A stretch of 64,000 nucleotides of DNA, from contig NZ_LR593886.1 of the NCBI RefSeq assembly GCF_901538265.1, positions 3,146,843-3,210,842 of the forward strand. The letters run 5' to 3'. Below, piece by piece: positions 52,876-62,578 of this stretch. The notes under the pieces were generated by a model that did not search any database, was not told the DNA's origin, and saw only the letters and a list, made by a program, of their open reading frames with translations. How positions within the stretch are numbered: position 1 is the stretch's first letter; every line of letters starts with the position of its first letter. The DNA comes from Gemmata massiliana. GTDB taxonomy: Bacteria > Planctomycetota > Planctomycetia > Gemmatales > Gemmataceae. The position numbers and the translations under genes are program-made.

Positions 52876-54276
52876 ATGAAAGCCGAACGCTGGGCGCTCG
52901 CGGCCGGGTGTCTCGCCCTGGGACTGGCCGGCGGGTCGTTCGTCACCCAGCAGATTTCGAGTCAACCCGCGGTGCCGCAACAGAACCAACCGCTCCCGGG
53001 GCGCGAGTGGCAATCGCTCGCACCTGTAGCGAAGCGCGTGCTCCCCGGCGTGGTATGCATCGAGGGGAAGGGGCGAGTCAAGCGACCCGCGGGCGAAGAC
53101 ACCGACCCCGGTTTCGGTTCGGGGGTACTTATCGATCCAACCGGTACCATTCTCACGAGTAATCATGTCGTGACCGATCTCGATTCGGTCGAGGTCACGC
53201 TCAACGACGGTCGCAAGTTCATCACCGCGGACATCCGGCGCGACCCGCGATCCGACATCGCGCTCGTGAAGATCGAATCGAAGGAGCCGCTTCCGTTCAT
53301 CGAATTCGGCGACAGCGACGCGATGGAAATCGGGGACCGTGTGCTCGCGGTCGGGGCGCCGTTCGGCCTGACGGGGTCGGTCACGAGCGGTATTGTGAGC
53401 GCGAAGGGGCGCAACAACCTGAAGCTCAACCAGTTCGAGGACTTCATACAGACCGATGCCGCGATGAACCCGGGGAACAGCGGCGGGGCGCTCGTGAACC
53501 TGGACGGCAAAGTGATCGGCCTCACGGCCGCGATCAAAACTCGCAGCGGGGGCTTTCAGGGCGTCGGTTTGGCCGTTTCCAGTAACCTCGCCAAGAAGAT
53601 GGGCGACGAGTTGCTCAAGAACGGTCCTGTGCGCCGGCCGGCGGCACCGGGGTTCGGGATCGCCGTTCGCGACCTCGACGAAGAAAGTGCGAAGAGGGCG
53701 GGGGCGCGAAGTACGAACGGCGCCGTGGTGACGAACGTCGCCGATGATTCGCCCGCAGCCAAGGCTGGTATCACGAATGGGGACGTGATTACCAAGATCA
53801 ACGGCGAAGTGGTGAAAGGTTCGCGCGATGTGCAGAAGATCACCGCGACACTGCCCGCCAATCAGGTTGTCGATGTCCTGCTCTGGCGCGACGGCAAGTT
53901 CTACGTTGGGAAGGTGAAGGTGGAGGGCGAGCACCGGGGGCTTAAACCCGATGCGCCTCCCGCCGTTGTGCCGGGGGGCGTTACCGCGGACAACGTGGGC
54001 CTCGCGCTGGCCGATCTCACGGCCGAGTACGTGAAGAAGAACAGCTTGCCTCAAGATTTGAAGGGTGCCGTGATTACCACCGTCGCGCGGAACAGCCTCG
54101 GGGAGAAGGCCGGGCTGACGCGCGGGCTCATCGTGCTGAAGGTGGACAAAACCGCCGTCACCTCGGCCGCGTCCTTTGACGACGCACTGCAACGGGCGAA
54201 CGTCGAGAAGGGGGCACTGCTGCACGTTCTGCGCGCGAACGGCGACGTGGATTTCGTGGTGTTGCGGTTGAAGTAG
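52876..54276 (+). CDS. HtrA/Do-like serine protease with two PDZ domains
   Basis: A periplasmic quality-control protease of 466 residues from the ATG at 52876 (GGAG 9 bases upstream). A signal anchor (LAAGCLALGLAGG) leads to a trypsin-like domain with the triad H97 (TSNHVVT), D127 (RSDIALVK) and S202 (GNSGGAL). Two PDZ domains follow (about 255-345 and 365-460). All catalytic residues are present, so it is probably active. Confidence 0.93.
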   Translation: MKAERWALAAGCLALGLAGGSFVTQQISSQPAVPQQNQPLPGREWQSLAPVAKRVLPGVVCIEGKGRVKRPAGEDTDPGFGSGVLIDPTGTILTSNHVVTDLDSVEVTLNDGRKFITADIRRDPRSDIALVKIESKEPLPFIEFGDSDAMEIGDRVLAVGAPFGLTGSVTSGIVSAKGRNNLKLNQFEDFIQTDAAMNPGNSGGALVNLDGKVIGLTAAIKTRSGGFQGVGLAVSSNLAKKMGDELLKNGPVRRPAAPGFGIAVRDLDEESAKRAGARSTNGAVVTNVADDSPAAKAGITNGDVITKINGEVVKGSRDVQKITATLPANQVVDVLLWRDGKFYVGKVKVEGEHRGLKPDAPPAVVPGGVTADNVGLALADLTAEYVKKNSLPQDLKGAVITTVARNSLGEKAGLTRGLIVLKVDKTAVTSAASFDDALQRANVEKGALLHVLRANGDVDFVVLRLK

Positions 54277-54330
54277 TCGCACGAATAAAGAGTCACCGAG
54301 TTTTTCGCTCCACGCGGTAAAGATGCTTTC

Positions 54331-54373
54331 TTCCGGTGCGAAGAATAAGGGCCACCTTGTCTTCGCACCGGAA
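54331..54373. terminator. Inverted repeat after the htrA-like gene
   Basis: The perfect 13-bp arms TTCCGGTGCGAAG (54331-54343) and CTTCGCACCGGAA (54361-54373) lie with a 17-nt loop between the protease gene and the tricorn-like gene. There is no T-run, so the terminator role is plausible but not certain. Confidence 0.65.
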
Positions 54374-54501
54374 GGTCGTCATTGAGTGCGTGGGGCAGAA
54401 GCCCTGTGACTCTTTGTGTCCCCTTGTGGTCGGTCTCCCGTCGCGTAAGATGTCGCTGGCCTATCCTTTGTATCCTCTCTCAGCCCCACCGAGGCGTTCA
54501 T

Positions 54502-57500
54502 ATGAAACGCTCGTTCCGACTCATCTTGCTCGCGGCGGGGATATTTGCCCCCGCTAGCGCGAGTGCCCAGCCCGATCCGAACGATACGCGGTTACTCACG
54601 ATGCCGGCGGTGAGCGCGAAGAACATCGCGTTCGTTTACGCCGAAGACCTGTGGGTCGCCGATGTTGACGGTAAGAACCCGCGCCGGCTCACCACCGACC
54701 TCGGGCTGGAAGCCTACCCGGTGTTCAGCCCCGACGGGCAGACCATCGCGTTCAGCGCCCAGTTCGATGGCAACACCGACGTTTACACGATCCCCCTCGG
54801 CGGCGGCGCCCCCACGCGGCTCACCGCGCACCCCACGCCCGACGTCGTTCGCGGGTTCACCCCGGACGGCAAGAGCGTGCTGTTCTCGTCGCCGCGCAAC
54901 GTGTACAGCAACCGCTACCAGCAGTTGTTTACGGTGCCCCTCACGGGGGGGATGCCGACGCAGCTCCCGATTCCGTGGGGCTTCGAGGCCGCGTACTCGC
55001 CGGACGGTGAGTACATCGCGTACACCCCCGTGCGCGACGCGACGGCACAGTGGAAGCACTACCGTGGCGGCACGCACTCGCGCGTCTGGATCTACAACGT
55101 CAAAACGCACGACGTGACCGAGATCCCGCAACCCAAGGACCGGTGCAACGACCTCGACCCGAACTGGGTGGGCCACACGCTGTACTTCCGCTCGGACCGG
55201 GCGGGCGAGTACAACGTGTTCGCTTACGAGACCGACAACAAGGACGTCAAACAACTCACCAAGTTCACCGACTTTCCGGTGCTCGACATCAACACCGACG
55301 GCAAGCAACTCATCTTCGAGCAAGCGGGTTACTTGCACCTGATGACGCCGCCCGAGTCCGTTTCGACCCGGCTGAAGGTCGGGATCACGATCGACAACAG
55401 CGAAGCCCGCCCGCGGTTCGCGAAAGGCGCAAAGTACGTGCGCGACGTCAGCGTCTCGCCGAGCGGCTCCCGCGTCGCGGTGGAGTTCCGCGGTGAGATC
55501 GTGACGGTGCCCGCCGAGAAGGGCGACGCCCGCATTCTGACGAATACGCCCGACATTCACGAGCGCAACCCGTCGTGGTCGCCGGACGGCAAAACGATCG
55601 CGTACTATTCGGACGCCGGCGGCGAGTACCAACTCGTCCTCGCGCCCCAAAGTGGGAAGGGCGAGGCCAAGAAGGTCAAACTCACCGGGAGCGGCTTCTA
55701 CTTCAACCCAATCTGGTCCCGGGACTCGAAGAAGATCCTCTTCACCGACAACGCACAAACCGTGTTCGTGCTCGAGGTCGAATCGGGCAAGATCACGAAG
55801 GTCGTGGAGCCGAAGCACGGTCTCGGGCGCGGCCTGACGGCGTCGAGCTGGTCGCCGGACTCGAAGTGGGTGACCTACGCGCTCAACACGCCCGCGCAGA
55901 TCTCCCGCGTGTACGCTTACTCGCTCGAACAGAACAAATCGACGCCCGTCACCGACGGGCTGACCGAGGCGACCGAACCGGCATTCGACGCGGGCGGGAA
56001 GTACCTGTACTTCCTCGGTTCCAACGACACCGGCATGAGCAAGCACGGGTTCAGTCAGTCGGCCGCGGACAGCCGCCAGCCGCGGTGGTCGATCAACCTC
56101 GTGGTGCTGAACAAGGATCTGCCGAGCCCCTTCCTGCGCGAGAGCGACGAGGAAAAGGGCGAGGGCGAAAAACCCGCTCCGAAGACGGACAAGAAGGACA
56201 AGGACGTGGCGTTCGCGATCGATTTCACCAACATCGACCAGCGCATTCTGGCCTTCCCGCTCCCGACCGGTAACTACGCCGGGCTGCAAACCGGTAGCGC
56301 GGGCCAAATCTACTACCTCACGCGCTCCGAGGGCGGCGGGGGCGGTGGACCGGGTGGCGGTGGAGGTGCGACGCTCAGCCGTTACGACCTCGAGCGCCGG
56401 CGCGCGACCGTCGTGCAAGCCGGGGTACAGGGGTACGAGCTCACGCCGGACGGCCGGAAAATGCTCTACTCCACCGGCGGCGGGAACTGGTTCATCACGT
56501 CATCGGCAGGTGGTGGAGGTGCGTCCCCGGCCGGCCCGACCAGTGGCGCAGCGCGCCCGGGCGGTCGGCCGACCGCGCCGGCTCCGAGTGCGGCGGGCGG
56601 CGATGGCGGCGACGGCAAGGTGAACTTCGAGGGCATCGAGGTCCGCGTCGACCCGCGCGCCGAGTGGAAGCAGATCCTCGAAGAGGCCTGGCGCATCAAC
56701 CGCGACTTCTTCTACGACCCCAACATGCACGGCGCCGACTGGCCCGCGGTGAAGAAGAAGTACGAAGTGTTCCTCCCGCACCTGACGAGCAGCGCGGACC
56801 TGTACCGCGTGGTCCGGTGGATGCTGTCGGAACTCGCGGTCGGGCACAGCTACATCACGAGCTTCGGCGAGCGCACCTTCGAGCGCAAGACCGTTCCGGG
56901 CGGGTTGCTCGGCGCGGACTACGAGATCGCGAACGACCGGTACAAGTTCAAGAAGATCTACGGCGGGCTGAACTGGAGCGCGACGATGCGCTCGCCGCTC
57001 ACCGCGCCGGGCGTGAACGTGAAGGAGGGCGAGTTCCTGCTCGCCGTGAACGGCAAGGAGCTGAAGGCCCCGACGGAGGTCTTCGCGCTGTTCGAGAACA
57101 CCTCGGGCAAGTTGACCGAACTCACGGTCGGGCCGAACGCGGACGGAACGGGTTCGCGCACCGTGACCGTCGAGCCGATCGCGAGCGAGTACAACCTCCG
57201 CAACATGGACTGGGTGGAAGGCAACTTGAAGAAGGTCGAGAAGGCGACCGGCGGGAAGGTCGGGTACGTTCACGTGCGCGACACCGCGGCCGGCGGTATG
57301 GCCGACTTCAAGCGGTACTTCTTCCCGCAAGTCGATAAGGACGCACTCATTATCGACGAGCGCTTCAACAGCGGCGGGCAGATCGCCGACTACTACATCG
57401 ACATCCTGCGCCGGCCGTTCGCGAGCTACTGGGCGCCGCGCCACGGGGCCGACAACCGCTCGCCGAGCGCCGCGGTGTTCGGGCCGAAGGTGATGATTAT

Positions 57501-57867
57501 CGACGAGGGTGCGGGGTCCGGTGGCGACATGCTGCCGTACATGTTCCGCAAGTTCGGCGTCGGCCCGCTGGTCGGCAAGCGCACGTGGGGCGGGCTGGTC
57601 GGGATCTCGGGTTACCCGGTGTTGATGGACGGGGGAACGGTGACCTCACCCAGCTTCGCGATCTGGTCGCCGGACGGCGGGTTCATCGTGGAGAACGAGG
57701 GCGTGGCGCCCGACCACGATGTGACCATGTGGCCGAAGGATTTGATCGCCGGCAAAGACCCGCAGTTGGAAAAGGCGATCGAGCTGGCGCTGGAGGCGCT
57801 GAAGAAGAACCCGCCGAAGAAGGACGCGCGACCCGAGTACCCGAAGCGGGCACAGCCGCAGCCGTAA
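54502..57867 (+). CDS. Tricorn-like protease (S41 family), exported
   Basis: 1121 residues from the ATG at 54502, which gives a signal peptide ending near ASASAQ. The first two thirds carry a seven-bladed propeller of TolB/tricorn type (blades with SPDGQTIAFSA-like units) and a second propeller, with a Gly-rich linker near residues 610-625 and an Ala/Pro-rich one near 675-700. The C-terminal part has a PDZ-like region and a S41 catalytic core with the nucleophile in GAGSGGDMLPY and the region GLVGISGYPVLMDGG. A peptide-degrading role in the periplasm is likely. Confidence 0.92.
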   Translation: MKRSFRLILLAAGIFAPASASAQPDPNDTRLLTMPAVSAKNIAFVYAEDLWVADVDGKNPRRLTTDLGLEAYPVFSPDGQTIAFSAQFDGNTDVYTIPLGGGAPTRLTAHPTPDVVRGFTPDGKSVLFSSPRNVYSNRYQQLFTVPLTGGMPTQLPIPWGFEAAYSPDGEYIAYTPVRDATAQWKHYRGGTHSRVWIYNVKTHDVTEIPQPKDRCNDLDPNWVGHTLYFRSDRAGEYNVFAYETDNKDVKQLTKFTDFPVLDINTDGKQLIFEQAGYLHLMTPPESVSTRLKVGITIDNSEARPRFAKGAKYVRDVSVSPSGSRVAVEFRGEIVTVPAEKGDARILTNTPDIHERNPSWSPDGKTIAYYSDAGGEYQLVLAPQSGKGEAKKVKLTGSGFYFNPIWSRDSKKILFTDNAQTVFVLEVESGKITKVVEPKHGLGRGLTASSWSPDSKWVTYALNTPAQISRVYAYSLEQNKSTPVTDGLTEATEPAFDAGGKYLYFLGSNDTGMSKHGFSQSAADSRQPRWSINLVVLNKDLPSPFLRESDEEKGEGEKPAPKTDKKDKDVAFAIDFTNIDQRILAFPLPTGNYAGLQTGSAGQIYYLTRSEGGGGGGPGGGGGATLSRYDLERRRATVVQAGVQGYELTPDGRKMLYSTGGGNWFITSSAGGGGASPAGPTSGAARPGGRPTAPAPSAAGGDGGDGKVNFEGIEVRVDPRAEWKQILEEAWRINRDFFYDPNMHGADWPAVKKKYEVFLPHLTSSADLYRVVRWMLSELAVGHSYITSFGERTFERKTVPGGLLGADYEIANDRYKFKKIYGGLNWSATMRSPLTAPGVNVKEGEFLLAVNGKELKAPTEVFALFENTSGKLTELTVGPNADGTGSRTVTVEPIASEYNLRNMDWVEGNLKKVEKATGGKVGYVHVRDTAAGGMADFKRYFFPQVDKDALIIDERFNSGGQIADYYIDILRRPFASYWAPRHGADNRSPSAAVFGPKVMIIDEGAGSGGDMLPYMFRKFGVGPLVGKRTWGGLVGISGYPVLMDGGTVTSPSFAIWSPDGGFIVENEGVAPDHDVTMWPKDLIAGKDPQLEKAIELALEALKKNPPKKDARPEYPKRAQPQP

Positions 57868-57876
57868 GGGAAACGA

Positions 57877-57991
57877 AAGAAAAGAACCGCAGATGACGCG
57901 GATCACGCAGATTCAGACGAAAAGATGGATTTAATCGCAATTCGTTTTTGTCTGAATCTGCGTGATCCGCGTCATCTGCGGTTCTTTTCTT
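57877..57991. repeat. Perfect 42-bp palindrome between convergent genes
   Basis: The arms 57877-57918 and 57950-57991 (starting AAGAAAAGAACCGCAGATGA) are perfect inverted copies with a 31-nt loop. Together they can act as a bidirectional terminator for the tricorn-like and SMP-30 genes. Confidence 0.93.
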
Positions 57992-58009
57992 GATCTTATC
58001 TATTCTTAC

Positions 58010-58948
58010 CTACTGCCGCGCTACGCCCTTCACCTTCATCTGAATCGAATAGAATCCCGTGCCCGCGGTGATGAACAACGTCCTCATGTCCTTGCCGCCG
58101 AAGCACACGTTTGTGGTGCCCTCCGGGACGTCGATCGCGGTCACCTTCTTCCCGCCCTTGTCGTAGATCGTCACGGCCTTGCCCAGCGTGAAGTACACGT
58201 TCCCCACCTCGTCGATGGTCATGCCGTCGGAGCCTTGCGAGCAGAACAGTTTGCGGTTCTTGAGCGCCCCGTCCTTCTCGACGTCGTACTGGTACGTCTT
58301 GCCCGCGCCGATGTCGGCGACGTAGAGCGTTTTGCCGTCGGGCGTTCCGATGATGCCGTTCGGCTGCTTGATGTCGCCGGCGTCCGCGCGACTCAACTTA
58401 CCGTCGGTCGACACGAAGTACACGGCCTGCTTGTCCTGTTCGATCGGCCCGCGCTTCCAGTAGGGGCGCTTGTAGAACGGGTCGGAGAAGAACGCGCTGC
58501 CGTCGTCGCGCACCCAGATGTCGTTCGGACCGTTGAGCAGCTTGCCGCCGAAATCCTTCACGACAACGGTCTTCTCCTTTGTCTTCACGTCGATCTTCCA
58601 CAACTCGTTCTTCTCGTCGGCACATGCCCACAGGGTGCCGTTCTTGTCGAAGGACAGCCCGTTGGAGCGCCCGCACGGTTCCATGAACGTGGTGAGCTTG
58701 CCGTCCGTGCTCCACTTCAGGATCTTGTCGTTCGGCTGGTCGGTGAAGTACACGTTGCCGTCCGCGTCGGGCGCGGGGCCTTCGGTGAACTTGAACCCGC
58801 CCGCGAGCTTCTCGACCTTCGCGCCCGGGGCCACGGGCGATTCGCTCTCCGCGCGGACCGTGTTGGCGACGGATAATGGGTCGGCTGAATGAGCGACGAG
58901 TGGGAGCGCTGGCAGCGCGAGCGCGATCAGGAAACGTGTGCGGAACAT
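58010..58948 (-). CDS. SMP-30/gluconolactonase-family protein, exported
   Basis: 312 residues from the ATG at 58948, with a signal peptide (FLIALALPALPLVAHSA). It has the six-bladed propeller motifs of the family: FTEGPAPDADGNVYFTD, GRSNGLSFDKNG, LNGPNDIWVRDDGSAFFSD and a repeated IGTPDGKTLYVADIG. The metal-binding Glu, Asn and Asp positions are present, consistent with lactone hydrolysis. The true substrate is unknown. Confidence 0.9.
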   Translation of the reverse strand: MFRTRFLIALALPALPLVAHSADPLSVANTVRAESESPVAPGAKVEKLAGGFKFTEGPAPDADGNVYFTDQPNDKILKWSTDGKLTTFMEPCGRSNGLSFDKNGTLWACADEKNELWKIDVKTKEKTVVVKDFGGKLLNGPNDIWVRDDGSAFFSDPFYKRPYWKRGPIEQDKQAVYFVSTDGKLSRADAGDIKQPNGIIGTPDGKTLYVADIGAGKTYQYDVEKDGALKNRKLFCSQGSDGMTIDEVGNVYFTLGKAVTIYDKGGKKVTAIDVPEGTTNVCFGGKDMRTLFITAGTGFYSIQMKVKGVARQ

Positions 58949-59082
58949 GAGACGTCCTGCGTGGGAAAGGAAACCGCCGGACATTGTTCCCGCAACGCGA
59001 ACGTGGGTCAAATGTTAACCTCGTCCACGACAGGGAGAGGCCGGTTCTTCCGGGGTGAAATGCACCGGCCCCAAAACGAATC

Positions 59083-59170
59083 AGCCCCTCCGAGGTGAAG
59101 ACGAGGAATCCTCGACTCTTCGCCCCGGAGGGGCCGGCGTTCGTAGCACAGGGCTTCCGCCCTGTGTGCT
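59083..59170. repeat. Palindromic repeat, GCACAGGGCTTCCGCCCTGTG family
   Basis: Contains TTCGCCCCGGAGGGGCCGG and AGCACAGGGCTTCCGCCCTG, both related to the outer arms of the region at 26167-26405. It reaches the end of the minus-strand gene at 59170. Confidence 0.75.
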
Positions 59171-62100
59171 TACTTCGCCGAGAACGTGCGATCGATGCGC
59201 GTGACGTTCCCCTGCTTGTCCTTCACGCTCACCGTAAGCTTCTCGTTGGTGCCGGTGAGTGGCGTGGCGAGTTTCAGTTCGTACACTCCGCCGCCGAGCG
59301 CGGTGAATTTTTCCGCGAGGTTCGTTCCCGGCGCGGCGCCGTTCGCGGTGAAGGTCGCGGTTACGGTGAAGCTCGTCGCGTCGAGGCCGGTACCGTAGTC
59401 GTGCATCCCGATCAGGATACGGTCGAGCGGCGGATTCACGCCGGCCTTCGGTGAAGTGAGGGCGAGCGTGGGGCGTTGGTCGTCGAGTGCCCACCCGAAG
59501 CTGGTCTTTTGTGGCGCGGCTGGGTCGTAATCGAGGTCGATGGGGCACCCCAGGTCGATCCAGCGCACCAGCGTCAACTTGTCCTCATCAGTCAGCGGTG
59601 CCACTTTGCCGGCCTTCACTGCTTCCGGAGGCGGCATCACGCTGCCGGTGAAATCGAGGTCCGCGCGGTTCCGGTTCGCGAGTGTGTTCGTGACCGGTTC
59701 GCCCTTCAGTTTCAGCGTGCGCGCGTCGCCGGGGGTGGTTTCCGTGGGGAAGTCGTCGTTGCTCCAGCCGTCGAGTCGGGCACCGTAGACCTTCCAGATA
59801 AGTAGGCTGCGGCGCGACTGGAACATGCGCACGTACCGGGAAGCATTCGCCCCGCGCCAACCCGTGATGAGCGGCTTGTGCCCGAACCGACCGGCCCCGT
59901 CCATCGCGAGCCGGTAGTACGTGCCGGGCACGTCGTCGCAGTCGGCCACGTTCACCGTCTTGTGGTCGTCGAGTACCAGTTTCGCGGCCGCGTCGCCCTT
60001 CAGCGTGTGGCACGCCGCGCAACTGCGATCGAGGATCGGCTTCACGTCGCGGAAGTATTCGACGTTCTTTACGCCGTCGGCAAACTTCAAGCCGCTTTCT
60101 CTGCGCGCGTCCCACTGTTTCTTCGACTCGTCTTGGGTCTTTGAAGTGAGCAGCGGCGTCTTCTGCGTGAGGTCGAAGACCTCGTAGTCGGCTTTCGCTG
60201 CGGCAGTCAGTTTGAACTCGGTCGGCTTCTGACTGTGGGCGTGGCACCCACCGCAATCGTTGCGGATTTCACCCGGGCGCACCTGGTGCCACGTCTGGGC
60301 CATGTTCAGCACCATGCCGTTCTTGTCGAGCGTCTGGAACGTGAACCCGGTGTCCGCGGGGATCTTCGCAAGGAAGCTCGTGTCCGGGTTCCCGTCGGGA
60401 TCGGTCGGTTCTTTGCCGTTCGCGAACTTGCGCAGCGGGATCTCGCCGAGAATCCGCAGGCGCTCGGTCGCGTGGCTGCGGAACGTGCGCCCCGAGTGCG
60501 GTCCCTTGTGGCGGTCCGTGGCCGGTTCCATCGCGAGGATGCGCACCGCGTGGATGTCGTCGTTCGTGTACCGGCCCGCGTCCGCGCCCTGGTTGAACCA
60601 GTTCAGCGAGGTAGCGTCGACCGTGGTGTTGAACGGGTCGAGGTCTTGTGTGCCGGTCGCATCCGGTCCGCCCGCGAACGCCGCAGTGACCGTGCCCGGC
60701 TTCACGACACCGTTGGGGTAGCTCTCGCGCTTGTAGAAGCTCGACGTACCCACGAGGCCGAACGGCGTACCGGCCGGGAGGTGTTTGGAGAGCGTGCCGT
60801 CGTTCGTGAGTGGGGCGAGCGTTTTGGGTTCGTCGACGCCGTGAATGCGCTTGTACGGCACTAATGCGCGGGGCCACTGTTCGTTGTATTTCGGGTCGTT
60901 TTTGATCAGCAGCATCTCGCCCGGTTCGTTGACGGTTTTGCCTTCTTTGATGAGGTACAGTCCGCCGTCGACCGCGGGGACGTGGACCGTGTATCCGCCG
61001 TTGACGGGGCCGCTCGACCAGACCGTCAGGAGATGGTTATCCGGCGCGGCCGACGGGTGCGTGACCTTGCCCACGCGCGCCCCGACGCGCTGGCCGCAGA
61101 CGGCGAAATCGGCCGGTCCCTCGTCGGCCCGCGCGAACTGAGTGATCGACTCGACCCCATACGGGCTAAAGGGCAGTCTGCGGGTACGCGCCGCGCCCGA
61201 ATCGAGGCGCCCGTGTCGCAGCACGGGGTTTCGCGGATCGAGGGTGTACCCGGGACCGAATGCCGCTTCTCCGCTCGGGGGCGTGACGGGGAACTTCACC
61301 AGGCTTCCGAATCCGCTCGACGTCTGGTTGTAATACTCTTCCGCGACAATCGACCCGTCGCTCATCTGCGTCTGGAAGTGCCACGCGCTCGGGCTGGCGC
61401 CGGGCATGAACGCGCTGGCCACCGGCCCCCAACCGGTACCGTCCGGGTTGATGTTCCACAGGCCCCAAAGCGTCGAGGCTCGCAGTCCTTGCGATTCGAG
61501 CGAGCTGAACATGATGCGCCCGTCGCGCATCACGGTCGGGTGCAGTGCCATGCCGAGGTTCAAGTGCCCGATGCACTCGACGTTGCTGCCGTCCTCGTCC
61601 ATCACGAACAGTTGCATGACGTGCGGCACGCGCTTGGGCGGCTTGAACCCGTTGCGGTTGCTCGTGAACGCGATCTTCCCGCCCGGGAGCGGGCATGGAC
61701 CCGTGTTGAAGACGCCGTACTCGAAATAGTTCTTGCCCGCTTCGGGGGTACGGTAGTCCTTGCTCCAGTTCGCGGCGCCGGTGTTGGGGGTGAACCTCTG
61801 GCGCGTGAGCTGCACGACCTTTTTCGACTTCACGTGGATCTTGTAGATGTCCGCACCGCCGGACGGTCCCTGTGAAATGCTCGCGCCCTTCATGTCGTGG
61901 AAGTGCGAGTAGAAGACCCACTCGCCGTCGAACGACACGACGGGATCGGTGACTGATCCCGTGTCACCTTTCACCAAAACTTCTTCGGTCCCGTCCGGGT
62001 GGAGCAGCATGAGATCTGCGCCGGGGTCCATGAACACCGGGTTGGAGATCTCGGGCCAGTTGGTGCCCACCTTGTCGCCGTTCCGCCGCGCGCGAACGTA

Positions 62101-62256
62101 GACGATGTCGTAATCGAGTTTCACCGTCTTGTCGGACGCGACCGGTTTGGGCTCGACGTTGATAGGCCCGCTCACGTCCGGCGGTTGCGGTTGCGCCTCG
62201 GCGAGCGACACGACGACCAACGATAACGCGACTAGAAGGGGAACTCGAAACGACAT
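59170..62256 (-). CDS. Large exported diheme-type protein with PD40-like propeller
   Basis: 1028 residues from the ATG at 62256 with a signal peptide ending near AEAQ. The N-terminal half is a propeller of PD40/TolB type with GKIAFTSNRNGF, VMDEDGSNV and WNINPDG motifs. The second half has two heme-attachment motifs, CGGCH (about residue 667) and CAACH (about residue 744), and a distal cytochrome-like WIDLGCPIDL stretch. The layout recalls the alpha subunit of hydrazine synthase and its many uncharacterised planctomycete relatives; catalytic function is not implied. Acts in the periplasm. Confidence 0.85.
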   Translation of the reverse strand: MSFRVPLLVALSLVVVSLAEAQPQPPDVSGPINVEPKPVASDKTVKLDYDIVYVRARRNGDKVGTNWPEISNPVFMDPGADLMLLHPDGTEEVLVKGDTGSVTDPVVSFDGEWVFYSHFHDMKGASISQGPSGGADIYKIHVKSKKVVQLTRQRFTPNTGAANWSKDYRTPEAGKNYFEYGVFNTGPCPLPGGKIAFTSNRNGFKPPKRVPHVMQLFVMDEDGSNVECIGHLNLGMALHPTVMRDGRIMFSSLESQGLRASTLWGLWNINPDGTGWGPVASAFMPGASPSAWHFQTQMSDGSIVAEEYYNQTSSGFGSLVKFPVTPPSGEAAFGPGYTLDPRNPVLRHGRLDSGAARTRRLPFSPYGVESITQFARADEGPADFAVCGQRVGARVGKVTHPSAAPDNHLLTVWSSGPVNGGYTVHVPAVDGGLYLIKEGKTVNEPGEMLLIKNDPKYNEQWPRALVPYKRIHGVDEPKTLAPLTNDGTLSKHLPAGTPFGLVGTSSFYKRESYPNGVVKPGTVTAAFAGGPDATGTQDLDPFNTTVDATSLNWFNQGADAGRYTNDDIHAVRILAMEPATDRHKGPHSGRTFRSHATERLRILGEIPLRKFANGKEPTDPDGNPDTSFLAKIPADTGFTFQTLDKNGMVLNMAQTWHQVRPGEIRNDCGGCHAHSQKPTEFKLTAAAKADYEVFDLTQKTPLLTSKTQDESKKQWDARRESGLKFADGVKNVEYFRDVKPILDRSCAACHTLKGDAAAKLVLDDHKTVNVADCDDVPGTYYRLAMDGAGRFGHKPLITGWRGANASRYVRMFQSRRSLLIWKVYGARLDGWSNDDFPTETTPGDARTLKLKGEPVTNTLANRNRADLDFTGSVMPPPEAVKAGKVAPLTDEDKLTLVRWIDLGCPIDLDYDPAAPQKTSFGWALDDQRPTLALTSPKAGVNPPLDRILIGMHDYGTGLDATSFTVTATFTANGAAPGTNLAEKFTALGGGVYELKLATPLTGTNEKLTVSVKDKQGNVTRIDRTFSAK

Positions 62257-62359
62257 GAGGGGAACCTGTGCGAAGGGCTCGTGTGCGGTCCGAGCATGGT
62301 ACCGCGCCGCACGCGAGTGGTCGAGAGCGGGGCGTTTAACGGTGCCAACGCCACAAAGC

Positions 62360-62557
62360 ACCAGGGGTTGAACCCCCTGGCTATTTCCGGTTCGAGCAAC
62401 GATTCCCGAGAACCGCGTGCTCGGATAACGGCACCAGGGGTTGAAACCCCTGGCTATTACCGGTGACCCCTTCGGGGTCCAGAAGGCAGACACACCGATG
62501 TGTGTTTGCGGCCCCAACGGGGCCACCGGTAATAGCCAGGGGTTTCAACCCCTGGCT
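62360..62557. repeat. Repeat cluster, CCAGGGGTTGAAACCCCTGG family
   Basis: Three copies of CCAGGGGTTGAAACCCCTGG or its close variants (near 62361, 62434 and 62537), two direct and one inverted. The last two, with adjoining CTATTACCGGTG / CACCGGTAATAG, form long inverted arms. Each core is also a palindrome itself. There is no gene in 62257-62578. Confidence 0.88.
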
Positions 62558-62578
62558 TCTTCATGGCGGATGAAGTGC

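Noticed and set aside
54592..56418. Long minus-strand frame over the tricorn-like gene
   Set aside because: A shadow of a gene with a signal peptide, propeller blades and an S41 core.
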